Source: Metellina segmentata (taxonomy: Eukaryota > Arthropoda > Arachnida > Araneae > Tetragnathidae). Taken from it: a DNA stretch of 64,000 nt. Both the position numbers and the translations under genes were made by a program. Numbering within the stretch: position 1 is the stretch's first letter; the number at the start of each line of letters is the position of its first letter. Under the pieces are notes generated by a model. The model was not told where the DNA came from. It worked only from the letters and a program-made list of their open reading frames with translations, and did no database searches. Where the stretch lies: assembly GCA_947359465.1 (NCBI GenBank), contig OX375876.1:84962359-85026358 (forward strand), given 5' to 3'. Positions 11,481 to 23,254 of this stretch are shown piece after piece.

Positions 11481-14314
11481 TTCTCGGGTCTCTCTTTAGA
11501 CCTCGAACCTAGGTACTATGATAACAATGACCCAACCCCATGTAATGACCCTGAGTACTAAACAACGAATAAAAGAACGTGTTTAAAAATTACCCTTTGG
11601 TTTATGTTTGTCAACGTTTTTGTTTAGTTTTCACGGAGTCATTTCTTCTTGAACGTACCAAACGTGTGGAGAAGGTAAATGTAGTGACCTAACATCAGGA
11701 AATGAAATGGTGATCCCATCTTCAGAATATTTATTTATAATTCTATACGAGTGCGTCCGGGCTGCAACGTTATTAATGGTTCTCTAACAGTAAGGACTCA
11801 CGTACGTCTTTTTACAGTGTTTCCAGGTACTCGTGCTTAGTGCCTAAAGCGCTATCTATAACAACATTGAAGTTCTAATTTTATTATCCTAGTGACGTCA
11901 ATACACAATCTTCGGCGACAGATTTGTGTTTGACTGATCGCCCACTACGATAGAAGGGCGATTAGTACTACTGATAAAACTAGCAATGGAGAGGTAAATA
12001 TAAAGACCTTACGCTATGTGCGTTTTACTTTTTGTAAGCGATCAACATATCTGATAGGAAATTTGTAGTTTTTATACGATAGGAGTTATGAATGCTCTCG
12101 GGATAGCAGTTAGGTACAGACATGAACTCATGAAGGGTTAAATAAATTAAAGATGAAAATATGTGAGCACTAAATGCTCTCTAGCAACAACTTCTACCTA
12201 TGAATAGAGAAAACTGTCGAAGTTAAAGTGGATACTATGCAGAATGTTTCTGCTAAATTCACTGCTGCGACGTGTATTTTGGTAATTTAATTTTGAGAAA
12301 CGTTTAGGCTGTTACTATTTTGTAAACATTTCATTTGGACACACAATGTACTAAAATTTCAAATTGGATATAAAATTTCAATGGCATTTAAATGTGGTTT
12401 GTAGAGGATAAAAAGAAAAACCATTTAACTGTTTTACCAACAGTTTGTTCAAATAGCATGTCAGGATTCTTCAGCTATCTCTATTTTAATATTTCACAAA
12501 ATTATTTATGAAACTAAGACTTGAAAACAGAATAATATCTCAAATAGTTTTTATAGCAAACAAATACTCAATTTGAATTAGGTAGATTTTTAAAATTACC
12601 TTTATTTTATATGGACATAGATTCTAAAAAAGCGAATATTTTTAAATTTTATTCTCAATATTATTATTTAATATTTTCTAGCCATTATAATTCAGTGCTA
12701 TTCATGTGCAACTCTTGTTCTACCTATGCGTAGTCAGAATGGTAAGGCAATGTCTTGCCCTATTTAATTTTCCGAATCTCACTTTGTTCAATGGCGTTAA
12801 ATGAGGAAATTATTTCAAAGATGGTAAAAGAAAAGGAAACTCTTTCTCATGACAGTATTTAGTTTTACTTTAGCGGAAACCAAACTTCCTCTTTTCTCAA
12901 TCTCTGACTACGCAGTACCTTCTTCCATATTAAGGTCATGATAATTTTAAATATTTAAGGTAGAATTCTATGCTCAGATAGCAAAATGTTATTAGTCACT
13001 TTTCCCAAAAAATTGAGTAAGTCCCATTCTGGAGTCTGGTTTGTTAATGTTTAGAAGGTGGCAATATGTCGTAAGTCTTTTTCTTTCAGTTTATGAGAAA
13101 ACAAAGGTGGAGAAATGTAATATAAGTCAAAAACCACAGAACCAAATGTTGAATCTTGAATCTTAAAATTGCTGTCTCGAAAACTTAAAAAAATGTTTTA
13201 GAACATTTCGCCATTTGAGCACAGAATTATTCTGGGAAATATAACTTGACTGTCAACTATTGAATAAATCAATTAATATGTAATACTTAGTTAAAAATTT
13301 TACAATATATAAGTAATCTGGACCTACTGCTTGTGTTCGGGATGTTGCATATTTGTTTTCAATATACAAGTTTATAAATTTGCCTGAATGCTTCCATATA
13401 GCTGTCTTAGAACCAAAAGGAGTTGAACTTGTTGTGATTACTTGTAACTTTTTCGAGTTGTTTAAAAGTTTGCAAAATTAACTGATGGTCTTCAAATACA
13501 TTCGACATAATCTTTAGACATGTCAAGGAAGTACTTTCCGAAATATATTTGTAGCACATCGACCTAGTTTTAGACTATCATGCTAATCAATGCTTCAATA
13601 TAATGCTTAACACGCCTTTGTCTAAAAAGGAGATACTTGAATTCGCTTTTATTATAAAGAACCAAAAGTCTTTTTTATTTAGAATAAATATTTGACAGTT
13701 TTCCTTTACATTGAAAGACGTGAACTCATTTCAACTGAGGTAAATGAACTTTTTGTAGTACAAGGGATTTTATGTATCACATTTAAATGGATGAATCCTC
13801 AACAGAGCTTTCGAACTAACTGTTCTCAGTATACGTTTTTAATAACTCCTAGCAAACACAAATTTTGTTCTATGTATTTTTCTTGCAATAATAGGTAACA
13901 CTAGATAAATAAATCTTGACAAAGTACGTTATTAAGGCAAGAAACAATAAGTTACTAAAAAGGATATAAATAGGCAATTAAACTGCAGAAATGTACGTTA
14001 AACACTTGTGGAATGACGAGTTATGCTTCACCGAAAACTATCGTTTCACTTGCTTGTCAAACATTACATAATAACAGTTGCTAAGTTCATTTTCTTGTTA
14101 TTGAAACAACCCATCCTTATCTAGTTCACATAATAAATAAAAAAAAAATTCATTAACAACTTCGCAGGAAGTGAAGTTAAATAACGAACGTTTACTGTGT
14201 TTAACCATTTATCTAATCATTTTTTTAATTAATCTTAAAAAAAATTAGAAATTGAATAAATGTATAGAGTTTGAACTTATTCTTAAAAGAAAATTCATAA
14301 TTTGGAATACAATA
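11481..14314. other. Long stretch without supported genes
   Basis: AT-rich, with a slightly more GC-rich part at 11460-12000 that contains a TGACGTCA palindrome (11892-11899). No domain-bearing frame. A short inverted repeat around TGCGTAGTCAGA occurs at about 12727-12915 (see findings). Confidence 0.45.
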
Positions 14315-14316
14315 TA

Positions 14317-15852
14317 CACTCAGGTCCATAAATTAAAGATAATTAAGAATCACACAGAAATCGAACTCTAAAGTAAAAATTTCACCTGTAGAATTATCGC
14401 ACACATCTTCAAGAATAATATTCAAATTACAGCAAGCCATCAGATGACGTCGACAGTGCGTCACAATGACGAAAGTGTAAGAGAGGTGTTATAAGGAATT
14501 ATGTATTTTACATATGAATATTTATACATGAATTATGTATGGTAGCAAAGAAGTAAAATTGTTCAAAAGCGTTTTGTAAGCAGCTCAGTGCCGCAACCGC
14601 ATAGTTATGGCACAGAGGACGCATGTCGATGATTTTTTACGTGGTAGAATTATCGGTCGCCTGGAATGTGGGCGTAGTCAGACGGAAGTTTCAGTGGAAT
14701 TTGGAATGGCCCAAAGTGACATATTTAAGCTTTAGCAACGATTTCAAAATGATGGAAATATCAGTAGACGTTACAGTACAGGTCTTTCCCGAGTTACAAC
14801 GCCGAATTACGACCGGAATTTGGCGGTAACTGCAAAAAGAAGCAGACGGAGCACATCATCTGACCTTTCTCGTCAGCTATCTTCTGCCACGGGTACGACA
14901 GTTTCAAGGCAAAGCGTTTACAGACGTTTGGGACTTGTTGGTCTATATGCTCGCAGGCTTGTCAGATGTGTTCCGCTCACGGCAACTCACTGTCGCCAGC
15001 GGTTAGCTGGAGTAGAGAACATGCGATGTGGACATCGTGACAGTGGGCTTGTATGATGTTTTCCGACGAGTCCATGTTTAGCTTGCAGTCTGATTCACTG
15101 CGGACGTTCATATGGAGAACGCCAGGTACCCGCTACCACCAAGACAACATCATTGAACGACACCGTTACGGTGGTGCAGGTTTGCTCGTTTGGGGCAGAA
15201 TTATACTGGGCTCCAGAACAGAGCTACATGTTCAAATCGGAACCATGAGAGGCCAAATTTATCGGGACATCATTCTGGAACAATATTTACGTATGTTTAG
15301 GGGTGCCATGTGCGCAGAATTTGTGTTTATGGATGACAACGCCCGTCCTCACCGTGCAAACATTGTAAACGAATGTCTTGAATCTGAGGATATCACCCGT
15401 ATGGAATGGCCAGCATTCCCACCTGACTTGAATCCGATAGAGCATGTGTGGGACATGTTTGGCCGACGAGTTGTAGTCCGTCAACCACCTCCTACATGTG
15501 TACCGAACTTCGGAGAGCATTGCTCGTTGAGTGGAGTGATCTTCCCCAAGATTAGCTCGATAATTTGATCCTCAGCATGCCTAGGCGTTGTACGGACTGT
15601 ATTTCATCGTCTGGGAGACATGAATGTATTAACCATCATACCAACCATGTCATGTTAAGTTTTAGTAAGGTCGATATTTTTTGTAATTGCTCGAGTAATC
15701 GTAGTTTTTATGAATGGTATCATACATACACCATCTTTATTGTTCTTTATCTTTTGTTTAATAAATGGGCTTTATTAATAAGTCCCGTTTGTTTTGTCTC
15801 TGAACCTTTATTTGTCTGAGCTGGCATCATCCTTAATTTATGGACATGAGTG
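14317..15852 (+). mobile_element. Tc1-like DNA transposon with both ends
   Basis: Terminal repeats CACTCAGGTCCATAAATTAA (left, 14317) and, reverse-complemented, CACTCATGTCCATAAATTAA (right, 15852) match at 19 of 20 positions. Each is flanked by the TA target (14315-14316 and 15853-15854). The length of 1536 bp is usual for Tc1-like elements. It contains the broken transposase at 14607-15640. Confidence 0.92.
14607..15640 (+). pseudogene. Tc1-like transposase, broken
   Basis: Starts MAQRTHVDDFLRGRIIGRLE. The first HTH is interrupted by TAG at 14733-14735 (after DIFKL). It continues through the second HTH (VSRQSVYRRLGLVGLYARR) to about 15010, where the frame changes. A TGA lies before QWACMMFSDES (first Asp). 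The long following frame holds LLVWGRI, FMDDNARPH (second Asp) and DLNPIEHVW (Glu) with 34 residues between Asp and Glu. A last frame change near 15500 precedes the C-terminal LILSMPRRC. The catalytic triad is present, but at least two stops and two frame changes disable the gene. Confidence 0.88.
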
Positions 15853-15854
15853 TA

Positions 15855-16945
15855 GTATAAAAGCTGCAATATTTATATAGACCTTTTACTTTTACAATCT
15901 TTAAGCAAGGTAACAAATTGAAGCCTAAGAAAATTCTAAGCTACTCTCTAAAATCAGAGAAGTTATATTTATGACAACTGAATCATATCAGATAGAAAAT
16001 GTAGCTAACAATCGTCTAATTTTAATGTGTTATTAAATTACATAAGTTCTATCTTATTACGTAATGGTTATCCTGCGAAACTCATTTTTCTCTTATTTAT
16101 CAAAACACATTGAAATTTATTCTATTGGGTAATTTCGAAAATCAAACATTTCCCAGATGACTTTAATATTGAATTTTTTATCGCTATTTATTAAACATAT
16201 CAAATTTATTTTAAATATGAACTTGTGTATTGTAGTGCACTCCCTAAATATAAATGAATCATATTGGTGAATATTTTCATCGAAAGCAGACTTACTTGTC
16301 GTCGGAAAAGTTTTATGGTACGAACATGTGTCTTTCTGAAAATAATTGATTAATTTCTTATTGAAAAGAAATTGGATGAAACTTGTAGAAAAAATATTGA
16401 TTTCCTTATAATCTAAATAAAGTGTAGTTATCTGTAATTCATCTACTCTTTTAATGTACCGGTCTATGGAGTAAGAGACAGGGAGTTTAATACTATTTAG
16501 CATGCACCATGTCTAAAGGAAATAAACTTACTAGCTGCCATGTGTATGTAAGTGGACAATTAGTAACGATTCAATATATTGAATCTTCAAAAATTAAAAT
16601 AAGTGACAAAGGATTTATTGTATTATATGTAAGATTATTTTAGTGCGTCACATAGCATAATCATTGAACATTCTTTATTGATGACGTTGGTAAGCAGACG
16701 TCATTCCACGCCTTAGGAAAATATGTAGATTTGGAAAACAAGAATATCTCAGTTCGCGAAACATACGACTTGATAGGAACTTCATTGATTGCAAAATTTG
16801 TTTTATTTAACTATATTTATCTTTTTAATTTTCTTGTATAACGATGAACTGACTCGTAAACAACGGACATATAATAAAACATTTTGTTAACGGCATTTGG
16901 AAAGTGGTGCAATATTGTAAAATAACGTTCTCCTCTGCTAAAATA
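15855..16945. other. AT-rich stretch without supported genes
   Basis: A 128-codon frame on the minus strand (16117-16503) is rich in Lys, Ile, Asn and Phe, as expected from AT-rich DNA, and carries no domain. Confidence 0.5.
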
Positions 16946-17075
16946 GGGGTTTCTATGACACATTGAGTTCACGCATTGCACCTAGCAGCCTGCGAGTTGT
17001 AAGTGGTTCAGGTTCGATACCTCATTGGATGTATTTCTCTCTTTTGCGTTACTAAAGCTTTCCTTGTACACTACT
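16946..17075 (+). repeat. SINE family A, 5' part
   Basis: Head of family A with CCTGCGAGTTGTAAGTGG and a good B-box (GGTTCGATACC), followed by the TTTCTCTCTT segment. The tail is missing. Confidence 0.65.
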
Positions 17076-17307
17076 GTTTCTGCACGCCCAATATCATGAA
17101 GAAATCATGGAAATGTAACGAAACTTGCAGAAACTGCAAAAAGGTTAGGATATGCAAATGATTAGAATTATAAAGCGATCATGCATGTGTGGGCCGAGAA
17201 ACACCCTCTAAACTTCCAAGTGAGCCGTATATAAAAAGCACTGTAAAAGTGCGTTGAAATATGTGTATCGTCGTTTGACTGCTGTATATGATTGATTATA
17301 AGTCAAT

Positions 17308-18480
17308 ATGCCTCGCCAAAACCGCATAGAGCCGTACGAGCATCCAGTAGGTGTTCGAACGGAACCGCATGTTCGGCCTCCGTGAGTGGACTTTCGTATC
17401 GTGAAATCGCCACTTTCACGGACCGTAATGCCACAACATTGATGCGTGTGGAAGAGATAGACTATGTAGAACCGGACAACCCCGGCAGTGATCCACGCAA
17501 TATGACATCACTTCATCCACATGGCGGGGACGATAAGTACACCGTCCTCTTGTGCGTTGGCATAATGGCCCGTTTACGATTCTCCGTATGTACGTATGCG
17601 TCGAACCAATGATCGAGGAGAACCACATGATTGACAGATGGGCGGAATTACGCAGACCCTATCTGTAGCTTCGTATGCGCTAAGGTGGAGCCTACGCATA
17701 CGGACATACGGAGAATCGTAAACGGGCCTTAACATTAGAGAACGTCCACTGATGTGTCATTGTCTGCACCCACGGTTCATCGACGTCTGCTGCGCCATGG
17801 GATACGTGCAAGGAATCTTCTGTGCAGGATTTGCTTGACGCTGAACCACCGACGTCTCTGACTACAATGGGCTTACCAACACAGACTATAGCGTGCCGAT
17901 TGGCACGTCTTCTCAGATGAGTCCCTTCAGACTCTGGACTATAAAGATGGACGCGTACTCGTCAGACACTACAGAGTTGAACGCCTTTTTCCAGAGTGTC
18001 TTATTCCGCGTCATACTGGACAAACGCTTAGCGTTATGGTCTGGGGCTCTATTGTATGTCATGGGCGATTCCGCCTACTCCATATTGTGGGTACCCTGAA
18101 CAGCGGGCGCTACATCAGGGAAGTTGTGGAACCAGAGGTCCTAACCCTTCTGTAACGCAGCTGTATTTCAGCAAGACAAAACCCGTCCATATGTTACTCT
18201 GAATGTACAATCCTTCTTCAGTTCACAACAGGCACAGCTTCTTCCATTGCCTGCACGTTCTTCGGATATGTCACCCATTGAGCATGTCTGGGATAACATC
18301 GGTCGACGAAACGCTCGTACTGTTCATAAGGCAGAGAGTACGGTTGAATTTTGGCATCAGATAGAGGCCATATGGAATACCAGTCCCCAGCACGACATTT
18401 AGAATCCGTGTGATTTGATTCCAAGATGTGTACAGACTCTTATCTCTGCGGCTGCACAAGATATTGATTTTCGGCTCATT
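17308..18480 (+). pseudogene. Tc1-like transposase (family C), interrupted and broken
   Basis: Start codon at 17308 (MPRQNRIE...). The N-terminal HTH is recognisable (SYREIATFTDRNATTLMRV). The gene is then split by the MITE. Beyond it, VFSDES (first Asp, near 17912), LSVMVWGSI, AVFQQDKTRP (second Asp, with the usual Asn-Ala changed to Lys-Thr), SPIEHVW (Glu) and PRCVQTLISAAAQD are spread over three frames with stops, for example in PQHDI-stop-NP. Not functional. Confidence 0.82.
17566..17729. mobile_element. 164-bp MITE, PIF/Harbinger-like, inside a transposase
   Basis: Left arm begins GGCCCGTTTACGATTCTCC at 17567. The right arm ending at 17728 is its reverse complement. The arms pair over about 35 bases with one mismatch. 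TAA occurs directly outside both ends (17563-17565 and 17730-17732), fitting the 3-bp TWA duplications of PIF/Harbinger. The uninterrupted family C copy at 48898 lacks this segment at the same position, which confirms insertion. Confidence 0.8.
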
Positions 18481-18555
18481 ATTTTTGTTTTAATGCTCTG
18501 TAAATTTAATCGTTTAATTAAACCGCTTCATTTGGAATAAATTTCATTGGAAGAA

Positions 18556-18720
18556 AAACGGATTAGCAACAGAGAGTTGCGAGTTCGAATCCAATCAAAG
18601 ACTGTCGTGTACAAAGGGGGATGGTGTACGTTTAATCTGTAGTGACCTCAAATGTCCTCACGTTGCCGTGGTATAAAATTTGAATTTTGAACCACGTCAT
18701 CTGACCGAGGGGGTGACTCT
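18556..18720 (+). repeat. SINE family B, 5' part and middle
   Basis: Contains ACGGATTAGCAAC, the B-box-like GAGTTCGAATCCAATC, GTCGTGTACAAAG, CTCAAATGTCCTCACG, and CATCTGACCGAGG, in the same order as the complete copies. The usual tail is lost. Confidence 0.7.
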
Positions 18721-19720
18721 AAAGAGTGTCAGCACTGCGACCAGTAGTCTATTGTACTGAACTCTCATGGGATACTCTTAAGATTGAATTTTTCATTCCC
18801 GGGTAATAAATCGGTTTTAAAAAGATTTTTCGAAAAATAAAAGTTTAAGAAAAATAAACGTCTTGACAAATGCAATTAAAAAATTAATCTTTCTGATAAC
18901 ACGTTAAATGAATTTTACTATTAATTACGGGATTTCGAGCATTTTTCATACAGTATGAAAATGCATTTAATAAAAAAAAGAGTAACACATATGTATAATA
19001 TACATGGATTAAATCCGAGAGCGTTGAGTTATAAATATAATGTTGAATATGTTTATAGTTATCATTCGTCCCACCAGTGCTTGAAATGCTAAAGACGTCC
19101 CTCTTAACCCTTCTTTGCATGATTTTTTCTTTATTGGTGAAATAAATCAAGGTGATATAATTCATGTTCAAAATTAAAGGAAAAATGGTTAAAAAAATCT
19201 TAGTATATATTTATAGTATAAATTTAACAAAAAACAATATGATGGTATCATGTGGTAATTTTTAAATTAAACGCAAACTTTTTCAGAAATTACTCTAAAA
19301 ATAACAGAAACATATGTTACAAACCTTTCTTCCACTCATTTTCACTTTTTTAGCAATAGAAACTCAAATATTATAAAAGAAAATCATACGTTTATTGCAA
19401 CTACAACAAACAGCGGAATGATCAACTTCAAGCTCGTTTTACTGATAGTGACACTTGCTTATTTTTAACAGCTATGTTTTTTTATGCAATGGACATTACA
19501 AAGGCATCCAGACACGATCAACTTAAAGTGAACTTGTATTATATAATTTTTGGGCATTCAATGTTATGATGGAAATTTCCACCATTATGCAAAGAAGGGT
19601 TAAGAAACTGGTAGACTGAAACTCTTGGTTATGAGTTTGAATTTCGTATGTATCAAAGTTGGGTTGCTTGTTTGTAGTTCCCAGAGTTCTTCGAGGCGGT
19701 ATTTGAATACGGGAAAGCTT
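18721..19720. other. AT-rich stretch without supported genes
   Basis: No recognisable coding sequence or element ends; 62-95 codon frames only. Confidence 0.5.
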
Positions 19721-19724
19721 CTCC

Positions 19725-19802
19725 AAAGTCCTCCAGAATGGCATGTCTCTCCACTCCCCAGTCAAAGTCCTCCAGAATGGCATGTCTCTCCACTTCCCAG
19801 TT
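19725..19802. repeat. 39-bp tandem duplication
   Basis: Two copies (19725-19763 and 19764-19802) of a 39-bp unit beginning AAAGTCCTCCAGAATGGC and ending CCCAGT. Only two bases differ between them. It makes a short repeated peptide (MPFWRTL) in a minus-strand frame, but nothing indicates that it is translated. Confidence 0.85.
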
Positions 19803-20002
19803 CACGGTGGTTACGATGTGATAGCATTTCCACCCAGCACATCCGTCACCAAGACTAATGCTTCAAGGATTATACGTCCACAATTAGGTCTGGATTAAAA
19901 GTTTCCATCCAAACAAGCAAGTTTAATGCACATTTGATAGCGTTATTAACAATGACTACAAAAGGTATTCACACATTCAAAGTGATTATTTTCTGAATTT
20001 TC

Positions 20003-20180
20003 GGGGTTGCCGTGACTCATTGCATTCTCCCACTTAGTTTGTAGACTTATAGATATGCGAGTTGTAGGGATGTAGACTCAATTCCTTCCTTGGTAATTTA
20101 TCTCTTCTGTGTAAGTAAAACTATTTTTCATGTGTATGTCCATTTTTTGTCTGTCTTGTAAAGGGCCATGCTGTAGCTTG
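20003..20180 (+). repeat. SINE family A copy
   Basis: GGGGTTGCCGTGACTCATTG (A-box region), TATGCGAGTTGTAGGG, CTCAATTCCTTCC (decayed B-box), the TTTATCTCTTCTGTG segment and TGTGTATGTCCATTT. The tail ends near GGGCCATGCTG. Confidence 0.7.
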
Positions 20181-20255
20181 TAAGAGAATAACCAATGCAC
20201 TGTCTTAGACCACTCTAAGGCATAGTCTTCTCACAAGGTCACTTACTTCACTTAC

Positions 20256-20440
20256 CGAGCTCACTTTCAAGGCCCAGCTCAAAATGGCTGAATCTAGCAC
20301 TTTAACATTAGGAAGTGCGGAGAAAATATATGCGAAATTATCGATGTCCTGACCTTCCGTGTCTGGGATTTTAAATAGTAACAACATAAACACAGTTCCC
20401 AAATAAAAACAGACCAACAAGAAAAACCAATATTGATCTT
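20256..20440 (-). CDS. Possible host exon, ABCA-transporter-like (low confidence)
   Basis: On the minus strand an open segment reads YWFFLLVCFYLGTVFMLLLF, then KIPDTEGQDIDNFAYIFSAL and PNVKVLDSAILSW, and stops being coding at a consensus splice donor, CTCG|GTAAGTG (exon end 20256). A long hydrophobic span followed by a short polar loop and IFxxLPN resembles the last membrane segment region of ABCA-type lipid transporters. The usual LPNxxLG is not kept exactly. The upstream boundary cannot be fixed because a TIR element (20445-21260) sits immediately upstream; CACAAG at 20440-20445 could be an acceptor. I found no neighbouring exon. This may be a chance frame or a dead gene fragment. Confidence 0.25.
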
Positions 20441-20444
20441 GTGC

Positions 20445-21260
20445 CAGGGTTGCCAACCTTTTCTGATCAGCTTCAGGAGCATTCTCATAAAATTTCAGGA
20501 GTTTTGAGGCTGCTTCAGGAGCAACGCGAAAATAAGGACAAATATAAAAGATCTGCATTTTTTTTCCTTAAAAACAGTCATAAAATTCCCTATTAGCACA
20601 AATTATTTATTATAAGTCCTAAATGCGGAAGTCCAAAAACCGGAATTGTCCAAAATCCGTACGTTTTGCTAACCAGAGTTATTTTTGTTTTTTGTTTTTC
20701 TCACTTTTTTCAAACTTTCTGACAATTTTCAAAGAACAAGGAGGTAAACCTGGACCTAATTGATGAAACAACGCAAAATAACGGACATGTTCAGAGTAAA
20801 TACCACACAGAAGAATTAGAAGATTTGCAAGTAAAATTTCTTCCATTGTATTAAAAAAATTCCTATTTATATATAATTCCTATTTATATATCTGCAATTT
20901 TGTATTGCAAACGCAAAATTCGCGCAAGAGAGGTATGATTAAGGTTTTTTTTTGACAAAAAATGCAAATAATTCGAAATTCGGAGTGGCCGAGAACCGGA
21001 GGATTCCGGATTTTGGACTTTATACTGTTTTAATGATAAAAAATTACATGTATACATGAAAGGTTTTATCCTTAAATTTTAGAAACAAAATTCTAATACA
21101 CAGTTTCTCCGAAAATGGAAAATTTTTCCCTTTTCATAGGGAAAATTTCCCTTTAACCTGCATTGACGCGATTTCTGGAGTGAACCAAAGATTACGCGTA
21201 GCGGATTTTCGACGTTTTAGCGGAGAAACTCCGGAAATTCCGGAGCACTTGGCAACTCTG
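20445..21260. mobile_element. TIR element with hAT-like ends
   Basis: Ends CAGGGTTGCCAA (20445) and, reverse-complemented, CAGAGTTGCCAA (21260), 11 of 12 identical. The interior near both ends repeats GGAG/CCGGA motifs. The CAG start is hAT-like, but the 8-bp flanks (TCTTGTGC, CTGTGCGT) are not a clear duplication. No transposase recognised. It contains a nested inverted-repeat element at 20611-21024. Confidence 0.55.
20611..21024. mobile_element. Nested MITE candidate
   Basis: Left TATAAGTCCTAAATGCGGAA and right (reverse-complemented) TATAAAGTCCAAAATCCGGAA align with few differences. A second, better match to the right end, AAGTCCAAAAACCGGAAT, lies just inside the left end (20629). TA flanks would suit a Tc1/mariner or pogo-derived MITE. 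No coding. Confidence 0.5.
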
Positions 21261-21350
21261 CTGTGCGTTTAAGAAACAGATCAACTCAGAAAAGACAACT
21301 AAACCCATGAATATTCACAAGAATAGATATGAGGTCTTCCCTTCCGATTT

Positions 21351-21417
21351 CTGTTTTGTGTTTGACCCAGCTTGTCCAGATATTGCCCTGGCTCCATAAA
21401 AACCCAGCCAACCAACT
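21351..21417 (+). repeat. SINE family A, 3' part
   Basis: GTTTGACCCAGCTTGTCC, ATTGCCCTGGCTCCATAAAA and CCCAGCCAACCAAC match the family A tail. The head is absent. Confidence 0.55.
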
Positions 21418-22327
21418 TTTGAATTTGACTCAATCGTGGTTTTTTTTTTTTTTTTTTTTTGTACTTCTACAGTGAAACTAGAGAATGGATTAATTGTGTA
21501 GCAAAGAGGCAACTTGTAATCCGTAGTAATGTATGCAATTTATCCTGAGGTGTGGGAAAACAAGATAATTTTTTTTCACTCATCGAAAACTAGCCGATGC
21601 AATCGTTTTATGAATCCAATTACGCCACAGCAACGCAAGAAGTGGAACGACGTGTGACAGAATCTTACCAATATTCGTAATTCACGCAATGTGTGAGTTA
21701 AGGAAACATGGAAGTTTCTTACTTCTGTGCTTGCACGGCACGTCACCGTTTGCGGTGTCGGAAATCCATCTGACGACGGAAGCAAGAGCTCATTAACCGT
21801 AAAAAAGAATCCCTTTCATTCGACCCGACCGCTTTCTACAGTTTCGGAATCGGACAGCGGGAATCTTTAAAGGGATTATTTTTGTCTTGTGGGTACTAAC
21901 TTGTAACCAGTTTCCCCCCTTTTTACGTCGTCTACGTGAGGAGTGTCACGTTGCGATTCCCGAAATAAAGTCCCCAAAAAGCGGAAATGCGTCACTGTGG
22001 CGTCACTACGGTTTCACGAAGCACACTCCGTACTGGAATACTAATATAGGAAAATTGCGGTTGTGCCTGTGTCAGTTTGGTAATAAAAAAAATTTTCACA
22101 GACATTGTCTCTCATCAGGGATTTTAATATTCTTGAATCCGTATCGTCGTGTAGGTTTTTATGTAAATTTTATCTTGCAAAACACAAAAAACCTTTTGAA
22201 GATTCTCGTAAAAGATATGAAACAATCAATAAAAAAATATGAAACATTCTTGTACTTTGAACAATAGTTCAGACATTGATCTCGCGGTGTAGTTGAAACA
22301 AGAAAATGGACTTGTAATAAATCTATA
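21418..22327. other. Unassigned; part GC-richer
   Basis: A T run lies at about 21440-21461. The part 21580-22060 is richer in G, C and CpG than its surroundings (for example CGTCACTGTGGCGTCACTAC). A 126-codon frame (21887-22267, +) and a 69-codon frame (21576-21785, -) are open but carry no domain I recognise. It could be promoter-like sequence, an old element or an unrecognised exon. Confidence 0.35.
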
Positions 22328-23163
22328 CTAACCGGGCTGCGCCGGCTAGTGCTCGGTGGTGTGTAATAGTGGTTTTTTTTTTTTTCAAATTTTTACACAC
22401 CGTAATTAAACATGTGTTGTTTTGTATATTCTATTTATTTTTATAAAACAATTCTTCAAATTATTGCGTATTCAATCAAATATTTTAGTACAGTTGGTCG
22501 AAATATACATATACCGCTACAAAATTACCCATGTCTAGTGATATTTTGCAGGAAATAGACATATCATTAAAATATAACTCCTAAATAATATTTCTGCAGT
22601 AGGTAATATACCGGAACACATAATGCAAACAAAAATAAAACTCCAATCCTTGAAAAAATGCAAAATTCTGAAGAAAAAAACACGTACGTAACTATTTAAA
22701 CGTGTTGAATTTCGACTTCCTGAATATATTGTAAAATAGACCAATGCGACAAAAGACTTTCAACGATATTGACAAAGACAATAATGATTTATTAACAAAA
22801 AGAACACATATTTTTAATACTTGGGAATCCTCAAATATGTCAGCAACATCTCGCAGTCAACTCAAATACCCAAACACGGAATTCTAAATCAAATTAAAAA
22901 AGTAAACATTGATTCTGACGTGGCCAGATACCGGGTAGCAAAATTACGTTTTATGATCTATGAAGGAATAAAAAGTCAGTTCAAACATAAATATTACAAT
23001 TTAATTCCTTATTTTGCATAGAAATTTATCTCGGCTAGTTGAAAACAGCAAGAATTCAAAATATCTGGGTTATTTTATTTACGTTGATTGTTGCCATTCG
23101 ACGATACACAAATAACGTCGATTTCGGGTCCACGTAAGTTAATGTTTAATATATATATATAGA
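22328..23163 (-). mobile_element. Non-autonomous Helitron (family 2, copy A)
   Basis: Minus-strand start TCTATATATATATATTAAAC preceded by A (23163), then CTTACGTGGACCC. Minus-strand end CCGGCGCAGCCCGGTTAG followed by T (22328). The start region aligns with copy B at 50146-50784: both share GACGTTATTTGT and CTTACGTGG at the same distance. The 3' end is TTAG instead of CTRR, presumably decayed, and a short CCGG hairpin lies directly before it. No helicase coding. Confidence 0.65.
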
Positions 23164-23254
23164 TACACAACAGAGGTCGTAACTCTAAAATAATGCTTCC
23201 ATGAGACCGTACAAGTTATTTTCGCTAAAGCACAGAGGTTGTAATATTCTAATC

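Larger units (their letters stand above)
17150..18540 (+). mobile_element. Tc1-like element (family C, copy 1)
   Basis: Closely related to 48734-49950. The two share the leader (GGTTAGGATATGCAAA, GTGTGGGCCGAGAAACACCC, AAAGCACTGTAAA), the start codon context AGTCAATATGCCTCGCC and the trailer GCTCTGTAAAT...ATCGTTTA. Exact terminal repeats were not found, so the limits are approximate. A 164-bp MITE is inserted at 17566-17729. Confidence 0.78.

Noticed and set aside
11892..11899. CRE sites (TGACGTCA), also near 2935, 5552, 30500 and 57336
   Set aside because: Short palindrome expected by chance several times in 64 kb; no promoter or gene nearby.
16117..16503. 128-codon frame (-)
   Set aside because: Composition follows AT-rich DNA; no motif.
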